From Rhodospirillaceae bacterium (GTDB taxonomy: Bacteria > Pseudomonadota > Alphaproteobacteria > MPNO01 > UBA2964), in NCBI GenBank assembly GCA_018660305.1, contig JABJKO010000245.1, positions 1 to 11,519 of the forward strand: 11,519 nt of DNA, in the 5' to 3' direction. The stretch's first letter is position 1, and each line of letters starts with the position of its first letter. Positions 7,764 to 11,519 of the stretch are shown here, piece after piece. A program made the translations under genes and the position numbers. The notes below the pieces were generated by a model, which saw only the letters and a list, made by a program, of their open reading frames with translations, did not search any database and was not told where the DNA came from.

Positions 7764-8254
7764 CAGCCGTCTTTTCCCACCATGCGCGTGACCCGGCGGT
7801 CCATCTCGCCGCCGACCAGATCCTCGGCGCCTTCGCGGCTCAGCGCATGGACCAGAATTTCGCCATTCGCCACATCAACCGATATGGTTCCGGGCGTCAG
7901 GGTGATGGAATTGGCGTAGATGACCTGACCCAGATCACTCTTTTGCGATGCCTTGATCCGGATCATCGTCGGTGTCACGGGCAGGGAAGGGGATAAGACA
8001 CGCCGCGCGACATCGATATTCGCTTTGACGATTTCGACCAGCAGCCAGGGCCAATAGATCAAGGCCCGCCATGTCAGATGCAGGGGGTGCCCCTCTTGAT
8101 CAGCCACCTCCATGCGAAGGGTAACGGTGACGACCAGGACGCAGGAGGCGATGCCAAGCGTCAGGATAAACGGCGTATAGTGACCGGATAGCAGAAGCCA
8201 AACGATAAACAGCACCGCGCCGAGCGATAGCGAATGAACAATTCTTGAGATCAT
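7763..8254 (-). CDS. mrpE: Mrp antiporter subunit E (MnhE)
   Basis: A 163-residue protein of the MnhE/PhaE family and the first gene of the operon. Two N-terminal hydrophobic segments (about 8-23 and 27-45) and a membrane-associated stretch IYWPWLLVEIVKANIDVARRV (66-86) precede a soluble ferredoxin-like part. That part carries the family motif VIYANSITLTPGTISVDV (111-128), then HALSREGAEDL. The Shine-Dalgarno sequence is poor: an AGGG touches the ATG, so translation initiation may be modest or depend on leader structure. A candidate promoter lies about 80-110 bases upstream. Confidence 0.95.
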   Translation of the reverse strand: MISRIVHSLSLGAVLFIVWLLLSGHYTPFILTLGIASCVLVVTVTLRMEVADQEGHPLHLTWRALIYWPWLLVEIVKANIDVARRVLSPSLPVTPTMIRIKASQKSDLGQVIYANSITLTPGTISVDVANGEILVHALSREGAEDLVGGEMDRRVTRMVGKDG

Positions 8255-8293
8255 CCCTGACCAGTACTACGCCTGTTTCGTTCTTTTTCTGCC

Positions 8294-8313
8294 CCGGCAG
8301 CCGTTGGCCGGCT
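8294..8313 (-). other. Alternative hairpins in the mrp leader
   Basis: Two overlapping inverted repeats lie between the candidate promoter and mrpE: CCGGC/GCCGG (8294-8298 with 8307-8311) and AGCCG/CGGCT (8299-8303 with 8309-8313). They cannot form together, so the leader RNA has two competing folds. No known riboswitch class was recognised. Confidence 0.35.
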
Positions 8314-8334
8314 ACTCGTTGGGATCGGAAACTT

Positions 8335-8364
8335 ATTATGCAAAGGACGGGATTTCTAGCCCAA
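8335..8364 (-). promoter_or_regulatory. Candidate sigma-70-type promoter of the mrp operon
   Basis: On the minus strand a -10 like CATAAT (8335-8340, five of six bases of the consensus) follows a weak -35 TTGGGC (8359-8364) with an 18-base spacer. This would give a leader of roughly 75 bases before mrpE. The -35 is poor, so the assignment is tentative. Confidence 0.4.
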
Positions 8365-8401
8365 TCTGGTAATGATTTTCGCGTATTGGCCTTTAGTAGC
8401 A

Positions 8402-8462
8402 ATTCGTCAATAATTTGAAGACTATACGGGGGCGTATGGTAAGGGTAAATATTTTGACGAAT
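8402..8462 (+). repeat. Perfect 9-bp inverted repeat enclosing a second palindrome, upstream of the cold-shock gene
   Basis: ATTCGTCAA (8402-8410) is the exact reverse complement of TTGACGAAT (8454-8462). Inside lies ATACG-GGGG-CGTAT (8424-8437). With a few A-T pairs next to the outer arms, the whole 61-base stretch can fold as one long stem-loop. It sits 44 bases before the cold-shock start codon. It could be a structured mRNA leader or a DNA operator. The right arm overlaps a TTGACG that resembles a -35 element, so the two readings compete. Confidence 0.5.
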
Positions 8463-8484
8463 AGTCGGTAAAAGGTGTTAAAGT
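8454..8484 (+). promoter_or_regulatory. Possible promoter of the cold-shock gene
   Basis: TTGACG (8454-8459) is a good -35 match. The -10 is weak: GTTAAA (8477-8482) at a 17-base spacing or TAAAGT (8479-8484) at 19. The transcript would have a short leader of about 20-25 bases. The TTGACG also forms one arm of the inverted repeat at 8402-8462. Confidence 0.35.
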
Positions 8485-8505
8485 AATTGTGTAGGAAATG
8501 GGGGA

Positions 8506-9075
8506 GTGTGTGCGTTGAGTGAGTCCGATTCTCCAATTGGGGCCGTGGAGTCGGTACAGATTCGTGGCACGGTTAAGTGGTTTAACGTAGTCAAAGGGTA
8601 CGGTTTTCTCACCCCGGATGACGGGTCAGCAGATGTATTCTTGCATTTAACCGTATTGCGTGTTGCTGGTCACGAAGTATTGCCGCCGGGCACGACTGTA
8701 GTCTGCGAAGCCGTAAAAGGCGCGAAGGGAATGCAGGTGCTTCGCGTTGTCGAGGTGGATACCAGCACGGCAGTTCCCGAAGAAGAGCTAATGGAAGAAC
8801 GGCCCGCCCTGCGGGAACCGGAGACCTTTGGCCCGGTCGGTGAGTTCATCCGCGGTACCGTAAAATGGTTCAATCCCCACAAAGGCTATGGTTTTGTCTG
8901 CCCGGATAACGCCGAAGAAGGCGATATATTCGTTCACATGGTAACCTTGCGGCATGCCGGTCTGGCGAGCCTGATCACCGGACAGATCGTCGAGGTACGG
9001 ATCGCGGATGGGCCCAAAGGCCGGCAGTCCACGGAAATTCGTATCCTTTCGGCGCCGCCCCCTGAAGAGGGCTAG
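8506..9075 (+). CDS. Cold-shock protein with two CSD domains
   Basis: A 189-residue nucleic-acid-binding protein with two cold-shock domains joined by an acidic linker. Domain 1 (about 18-85) has [20 protein letters not shown] and DVFLH. Domain 2 (about 115-183) has [18 protein letters not shown] and DIFVH. These are the RNP1 (KGYGF) and RNP2 motifs that bind single-stranded RNA or DNA. Two-domain versions of this length are common in Alphaproteobacteria. The product is probably a cytoplasmic RNA chaperone; the sequence does not show whether it is cold-induced. The start is GTG at 8506 or TTG at 8515. The GGGGGAG at 8500-8506 is ideally spaced for the TTG, while an AGGA at 8493 suits the GTG. 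The DUF192 gene follows 72 bases later. Confidence 0.95.
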   Translation: MCALSESDSPIGAVESVQIRGTVKWFNVVKGYGFLTPDDGSADVFLHLTVLRVAGHEVLPPGTTVVCEAVKGAKGMQVLRVVEVDTSTAVPEEELMEERPALREPETFGPVGEFIRGTVKWFNPHKGYGFVCPDNAEEGDIFVHMVTLRHAGLASLITGQIVEVRIADGPKGRQSTEIRILSAPPPEEG

Positions 9076-9147
9076 GCTTCTGTGAGCGCAAGGCGCGACA
9101 GTATCGGCCCCTCATAGACATTATGACGCCCGCTATCCCCGCAACCG

Positions 9148-9642
9148 ATGACTGATCAAATTCGCCGTCGTTTCATTGCCGGTCTGGTTCTCTGTTCGGC
9201 TTGTGTGGTCGCGACAGGCACCGTGGCGATCAGCCAGCTTCGCCGATTGCAGACTTTTGAAAAAAGCAAGCTGGTGATCGAGACAGGGGCCGGACGCCAC
9301 GATTTCACTGTTGAAATAGCGCGTCATCAAGGGCAACAGGCTCAGGGCCTGATGTTTCGGCGCAAACTGGCGGCCGATGCCGGGATGTTGTTTCTGTACC
9401 GCCGTTTCCGGCCGGCCTCCATGTGGATGAAAAACACTTATGTACCCCTCGATATGATCTATATCGACCGGATGGGGACCATCGTCGGATACCATGAACG
9501 GGCCGTTCCAGGTTCGCTTGAGGTCATCACCTCCCAGAAACCCGTCAGCGCGGTCCTCGAAGTCAATTCCGGCACGGTTTCACGGCTGAAAATAGCCGTT
9601 GGCGACAAGGTCATTCATCCGGCTTTCCAGGCAAAAAAATAG
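9148..9642 (+). CDS. DUF192 family exported or membrane-anchored protein
   Basis: A 164-residue protein. A basic start (MTDQIRRRF) and a hydrophobic segment (9-28) make a signal peptide or membrane anchor, so the folded part is likely periplasmic. The DUF192 hallmarks are all present: QGLMFRRKL (66-74), GMLFLY (79-84), SMWMKNTYVPLDMIYID (91-107), PVSAVLEVNSG (132-142) and GDKV (152-155). The biochemical role of the family is not established. The ATG at 9148 lacks a visible Shine-Dalgarno sequence. The order cold-shock gene then DUF192 gene recurs in alphaproteobacterial genomes to my knowledge. An intrinsic terminator starts at the stop codon. Confidence 0.92.
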   Translation: MTDQIRRRFIAGLVLCSACVVATGTVAISQLRRLQTFEKSKLVIETGAGRHDFTVEIARHQGQQAQGLMFRRKLAADAGMLFLYRRFRPASMWMKNTYVPLDMIYIDRMGTIVGYHERAVPGSLEVITSQKPVSAVLEVNSGTVSRLKIAVGDKVIHPAFQAKK

Positions 9643-9669
9643 GCGCCTGTAGTAAGGACGCCCGTTTTT
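9642..9669 (+). terminator. Intrinsic terminator after the DUF192 gene
   Basis: GGCGCC (9642-9647) pairs with GGACGCC (9656-9662) through a 6-bp stem with one bulged A and an 8-base loop. TTTTT follows at 9665-9669. The stem begins at the last base of the DUF192 stop codon. A run of A's in front of it could make it partly active on the other strand. Confidence 0.75.
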
Positions 9670-9694
9670 AAGAATGATTTGCTGATAGAGGGGC

Positions 9695-9714
9695 CAAGGG
9701 CCTGTCGGCTCTTG
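9695..9714. other. Hairpin between convergent genes
   Basis: CAAGGGCC and GGCTCTTG flank a TGTC loop, giving an 8-bp stem with one G-U pair in plus-strand RNA. On the minus strand the same position becomes an A-C mismatch, so the hairpin suits the plus transcript better. There is no T run, so it is not a typical terminator for the minus-strand gene ending at 9735. Confidence 0.5.
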
Positions 9715-9734
9715 TGGAATCAGTGGAGCCGGGA

Positions 9735-10040
9735 TCAGGCCGGTGGGTCGATACTGGTCATTGCCGGCAGGGATTCCCAATTTTCGCCCGCGGCGATCAT
9801 GCAGGTGACGCCGTTTGGCATGGTCAGGATGATCGTCCAGCTGGTGCCGGTCTGCGACGACAGAATTTCGACGACACCACCATTATTCGCGATCCCCATG
9901 GCGACGGGGGCTTCGGAATATTGACTGGAGAGCTGATTGACGACCTCCGAACGCTCCGTACAGAGGGGTTGCTGCGCCATCGCGGGAAATGCCGTCGCGA
10001 TGAGGGTACCAGCGGCTAATACTAGGGCTTTGCGGACCAT
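9735..10040 (-). CDS. Small secreted protein of unknown function
   Basis: A 101-residue protein with a clear Sec signal peptide, MVRKALVLAAGTLIATAFPAMA, with likely cleavage after AMA at residue 22. The mature part is about 79 residues with two cysteines (C27 and C80) that could form a disulfide in the periplasm. Its core is VAMGIANNGGVVEILSS and GTSWTIILTMPNGVTCMIAAGENWE, a pattern I associate with small conserved alphaproteobacterial proteins of unknown function. AGGCG lies 7 bases before the ATG. It converges on the DUF192 gene. Upstream are direct repeats at 10072-10089 and a CtrA-like site at 10102-10116. No enzymatic motif is visible. Confidence 0.85.
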   Translation of the reverse strand: MVRKALVLAAGTLIATAFPAMAQQPLCTERSEVVNQLSSQYSEAPVAMGIANNGGVVEILSSQTGTSWTIILTMPNGVTCMIAAGENWESLPAMTSIDPPA

Positions 10041-10071
10041 AATCTAACGCCTTTCCCATGCGGGTTTGCCC

Positions 10072-10089
10072 AATTGTGACGTAATTGTG
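10072..10089. repeat. Direct repeat AATTGTG with 11-bp period upstream of the secreted-protein gene
   Basis: AATTGTG occurs at 10072-10078 and 10083-10089, separated by ACGT, so the copies lie on the same face of the helix. It begins 32 bases upstream of the start codon of the gene at 9735-10040 and could be an operator for a dimeric or tandem-binding regulator. I do not identify the factor. Confidence 0.4.
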
Positions 10090-10101
10090 GCGTCCATTCT
10101 G

Positions 10102-10116
10102 TTAACTTTTGGTTAC
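10102..10116. promoter_or_regulatory. CtrA-like site (one mismatch)
   Basis: TTAA-N7-TTAC at 10102-10116 differs in one base from the alphaproteobacterial CtrA box TTAA-N7-TTAA. It lies about 60-75 bases upstream of the secreted-protein start codon. A 15-base match to such an AT-rich pattern can arise by chance, so this is weak evidence. Confidence 0.25.
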
Positions 10117-10392
10117 TTTTCGCCCGGATTCACGGAAAATGAAGGTTGATCAAACGTAAACAAAAGGCGTCGACAACAGGGCAAACGCCATGTTTTCCAA
10201 GGATAAAAATCCCAGGAAATTTTGGGTTAGGTCCTTTTACGGAGATCATGCTCCAGATCAGGTCCCCTCGAGCATCCGGCTGACCCCTGAGGGGATTGTG
10301 CCGTGGATAGCACTCTAGCCACGGAAACAGGTTTCGTTGAAAAAATTGGCCTATAGGATTATGAAAGGTTGTATCCGGGGCGGGATACTGCC
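10117..10392. other. Gene-poor region with clustered inverted repeats
   Basis: No convincing ORF was found on either strand. Within it are GGCGT/ACGCC (about 10166-10190), GGAG-ATCATG-CTCC (10241-10254), TCCCCTC/GAGGGGA (10263-10269 with 10289-10295) and CCGTGG-A-TAG-CACT-CTA-G-CCACGG (10301-10324). The last three lie almost end to end, which suggests a structured RNA or a DNA element. There is no T run at either end, so the boundaries and strand are unknown. Confidence 0.4.
10371..10388 (-). terminator. Weak terminator-like hairpin after the GlcG-like gene
   Basis: GTATCC (10371-10376) and GGATAC (10383-10388) form a perfect 6-bp stem with a 6-base loop, 4 bases past the stop codon on the minus strand. 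The bases after it (AACCTTTC) contain only a short T run, so termination would be inefficient. Confidence 0.4.
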
Positions 10393-10860
10393 CTAGTTTT
10401 CCAATCGAATATGCCGGCACAGACCGGATGCATCGTCATCGGTGAGGAATCCGGCTGTCCGAATGCCGTGGGCGGCGAGCTCCTCGTCGCGTTCCGGTCT
10501 TTCTCCGGTTACCCCGATGGCGCCCAGCAGGGTTCCGTCCTGATCCCTGACCAGCATACCGCCGTCCTCGGCGAATATCTTGCCTTCCGAGGCGCGGAAC
10601 AGATAATCCATGAAAAGGGGGCGTTGTTCCGCCCGCAGCCGCACCAGGGATGTGGAGCGGCCCAGCGCAAGGGCGCCGTAGCACTTTCCAAAGGCCATTT
10701 CAAAGCGGAGCATGGACGAATCGTCCTGTTTTTTGAAGGCGATGACGCTACCACCCTGATTGGTGACCGCCACGGCCATGGGTTTGCAGTGCTCGTCGGC
10801 TGCCTTCTTCAGGATGGCGTCGATCATGGCTTCGGCCTTGGCGAGGGAAATTTCTGACAT
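10393..10860 (-). CDS. GlcG/HbpS-like protein (heme-binding-protein-like fold)
   Basis: A 155-residue protein of the GlcG/HbpS family. Landmarks are LAKAEAMIDAILKKA (6-20), PMAVAVTNQGGSVIAFKKQD (27-46), LRFEMAFGKCYGALALGRSTS (51-71), EDGGMLVRDQDGTLLGAIGVTGERPERDEE (98-127) and a C-terminal helix. The GG in GGMLVRD and the GxxGVTG turn are typical. HbpS binds heme and acts as an extracellular redox sensor in Streptomyces, and GlcG is encoded with glycolate oxidase genes. Neither role can be assumed here, because no partner genes are visible and there is no signal peptide. The ATG at 10860 was chosen because it starts the conserved first helix. An in-frame ATG 21 bases upstream would add MGRGQNR. 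Confidence 0.85.
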   Translation of the reverse strand: MSEISLAKAEAMIDAILKKAADEHCKPMAVAVTNQGGSVIAFKKQDDSSMLRFEMAFGKCYGALALGRSTSLVRLRAEQRPLFMDYLFRASEGKIFAEDGGMLVRDQDGTLLGAIGVTGERPERDEELAAHGIRTAGFLTDDDASGLCRHIRLEN

Positions 10861-10950
10861 TCGGTTTTGGCCCCGTCCCATCTCATATACTGGTGTGTAA
10901 AAGAGAGATTAGACCGCTGTCCGCCCACCGTCGAGCCGGTCCCTGAAAAG

Positions 10951-10979
10951 AAAAAAGCGGCCCCGTTTAAAGGGACCGC
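10951..10979 (-). terminator. Strong intrinsic terminator of the sigma-54-driven transcript
   Basis: On the minus strand GCGGTCCC (10979-10972), loop TTTAAAC, then GGGGCCGC (10964-10957) form an 8-bp stem with one G-U pair, followed directly by TTTTTT (10956-10951) and then CTTTT. It ends transcripts coming from the sigma-54 promoter at 11073-11088 and lies about 90 bases upstream of the GlcG-like start codon, insulating that gene. Confidence 0.88.
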
Positions 10980-11061
10980 CGTAGTTTAGCGACAAAAACG
11001 GCAGGGAGGACCGTTAGGCCGCGCAATCCAGGCGCTGGAGGTGTGCGTCTGGACAAAACAC
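10951..11061 (-). ncRNA. Predicted sigma-54-dependent small RNA (about 111 nt)
   Basis: The start is predicted from the sigma-54 -12 element (about 12 bases downstream, near 11061) and the end from the strong terminator at 10951. No ORF of useful length starts within it. The RNA can fold into TCCAG-CGC-CTGGA (11039-11027), AACGG-TCCTCCCTG-CCGTT (11015-10997) and the terminator hairpin. The middle hairpin shows TCCTCCC in its loop and CACCTCC lies just before the first; both are complementary to typical Shine-Dalgarno sequences. Base pairing to mRNA start regions is therefore the likely mode of action. The middle hairpin is followed by a short U run and could give a shorter form ending near 10994. 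I recognise no named sRNA family. Confidence 0.68.
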
Positions 11062-11072
11062 AGCCCATACCA

Positions 11073-11088
11073 TGCAAGATCCGTGCCA
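11073..11088 (-). promoter_or_regulatory. Sigma-54 (RpoN) -24/-12 promoter
   Basis: The minus strand reads TGGCACGGATCTTGCA, an exact match to the consensus TGGCACG-N4-TTGC(A/T), with GG and GC at the right spacing. It points away from the partial gene at the right edge and toward the terminator at 10951-10979. An IHF-like site and a palindrome cluster lie upstream at the distances expected for enhancer-dependent activation. Confidence 0.9.
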
Positions 11089-11106
11089 AGTAATTTCTTT
11101 GTTTAA

Positions 11107-11119
11107 AATCAAAGAGTTA
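11107..11119 (+). promoter_or_regulatory. IHF-binding-site consensus match
   Basis: AATCAAAGAGTTA fits WATCAA-N4-TTR at every defined position and lies in an AT-rich stretch. It is centred about 50 bases upstream of the predicted start of the sigma-54 transcript, between the promoter and the upstream palindromes. This is where IHF bends DNA at many sigma-54 promoters. Confidence 0.6.
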
Positions 11120-11145
11120 TAAGAATTCTTCAGGGAGGCTATGCC

Positions 11146-11209
11146 AAAGTGTAAAGCCCACCGACACTTTCGGGGTGGATTCGGCCTGTTACGCCGAAAC
11201 AGTGTAAAG
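11146..11209. promoter_or_regulatory. Probable upstream activator sites (palindrome cluster)
   Basis: AAAGTGT (11146-11152) and ACACTTT (11164-11170) form a perfect inverted repeat with an 11-base spacer. TTCGGC/GCCGAA (11180-11185 with 11193-11198) and CTGTT/AACAG (11186-11190 with 11198-11202) overlap each other. AGTGTAAAG is present twice in direct orientation, at 11148-11156 and 11201-11209. The cluster lies at about -85 to -148 relative to the predicted start, the normal range for bacterial enhancer-binding proteins. It does not match the NtrC box, so the activator is unknown. Confidence 0.5.
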
Positions 11210-11220
11210 AATTCCGACAG

Positions 11221-11241
11221 TGCCCCCATACAGGGGAGGCA
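11221..11241 (-). terminator. Hairpin downstream of the partial right-edge gene
   Basis: On the minus strand TGC plus CCCC pair with GGGG plus GCA around a TGTAT loop, with a 2-base bulge. It lies 19 bases after the stop codon of the partial gene. There is no T run directly after it, so it may be a weak terminator or a 3'-end stabiliser. Confidence 0.35.
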
Positions 11242-11260
11242 GGTCCGGGTTTCCGCCGTC

Positions 11261-11519
11261 TCAGGGCCCGGTCACCCGATATGCTTCTATCCAGGGCAGC
11301 GCGACGGCGGACGCGATAAAGGCCTCCTTCTTGCCGCTTTCCTTCCAGCCAATCATGGGGACGGAACGCCGCTGCTCGGGGAAGGGAAGACCGGACACAT
11401 AGGGACCGTCGGTGGTTTCGCCGGTTGCGCCATGAAGCCGCGCGGCATCCTGCGCGAAATGAAGAAGCTCCACGACGGCCATGGCCTCGGGCGACCCGAC
11501 CCGCACCATCTGTCCGGCC
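11261..11519 (-). CDS. C-terminal part of a protein of unknown function (runs off right edge)
   Basis: The frame is open from the right edge to a TGA at 11261. The first ATG in view (11509) is preceded by three in-frame sense codons with no stop, so the gene most likely continues outside the window. At least 85 residues are visible: an amphipathic segment SPEAMAVVELLHFAQDAARLHG, then GETTDGPYVSGLPFPEQRRSVPMIGWKESGKKEAFIASAVALPWIEAYRVTGP. It appears soluble, with no membrane helix. I do not recognise the family. It points away from the window edge and ends about 50 bases before the palindrome cluster of the sigma-54 promoter. Confidence 0.6.
   Translation of the reverse strand, partial: AGQMVRVGSPEAMAVVELLHFAQDAARLHGATGETTDGPYVSGLPFPEQRRSVPMIGWKESGKKEAFIASAVALPWIEAYRVTGP

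Noticed and set aside
8255..8400. A possible ion-sensing riboswitch in the mrp leader
   Set aside because: Only two short competing hairpins are present and the leader is too short and simple for the known classes. No conserved riboswitch core was recognised.
8100..8402. A 100-codon minus-strand ORF over the mrp promoter and the start of mrpE
   Set aside because: It is out of frame with mrpE, covers the intergenic region and shows no protein features.
9670..9734. A possible tRNA or tRNA-like element in the gap between convergent genes
   Set aside because: Only one strong hairpin is present; there are no cloverleaf arms, T-loop sequence or acceptor stem.
10130..10420. A 96-codon minus-strand ORF
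   Set aside because: It overlaps the end of the GlcG-like gene, has no Shine-Dalgarno sequence and no coherent protein features, and it covers the palindrome cluster.
11014..11229. A 71-codon minus-strand ORF across the sigma-54 promoter
   Set aside because: It would start far upstream of the promoter, has a pyrimidine-rich leader with no Shine-Dalgarno sequence, and spans the palindromes, the IHF site and the promoter. The regulatory reading explains the sequence better.
1..11519. CRISPR arrays, insertion sequences, phage or toxin-antitoxin genes
   Set aside because: No spaced direct-repeat array, transposase, integrase, terminal inverted repeats or toxin-antitoxin pair was seen.

Overview
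The window looks like chromosomal DNA of an alphaproteobacterium, probably a free-living member near the Rhodospirillales. This is inferred from gene content: a cold-shock protein with two domains followed by a DUF192 protein, a small secreted alphaproteobacterial-type protein and a GlcG/HbpS-like protein. It rests on family recognition, not on a search.

Left part (1-8254), all on the minus strand. A compact operon of nine overlapping or near-touching genes encodes an Mrp-type multisubunit cation/proton antiporter. In transcription order it is mrpE, mrpF, mrpG, a MbhD/MbhE-like (DUF4040) protein, mrpB, mrpC, a canonical mrpD, a second NuoL/MrpA-like D subunit, a two-helix small membrane protein, and a third large D-type subunit. 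There is no full-length mrpA: its C-terminal part is a separate gene and its antiporter part appears as a stand-alone NuoL-like subunit, in the order known from the antiporter half of archaeal Mbh complexes. Downstream on the same strand lie an aquaporin Z gene and the start of a Pmp3/YqaE gene, so this stretch is concerned with ion, proton and water balance across the inner membrane.

Middle part (8255-10040). A 251-base divergent region holds a candidate mrp promoter and a long inverted repeat before the cold-shock gene. It is followed on the plus strand by the cold-shock protein and a DUF192 protein that ends at an intrinsic terminator. A small secreted protein of unknown function converges on them from the minus strand.

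Right part (10041-11519). A gene-poor stretch with several inverted repeats is followed by a GlcG/HbpS-like gene on the minus strand. Upstream of it is the most striking signal in the window: a consensus sigma-54 promoter (11073-11088, minus strand) with an exact match to the IHF consensus and a cluster of palindromes at the expected upstream distances. It drives about 110 bases with no credible ORF that end in a strong intrinsic terminator. The predicted product is a sigma-54-dependent small RNA carrying C/U-rich motifs resembling anti-Shine-Dalgarno sequence. A partial gene of unknown function runs off the right edge.
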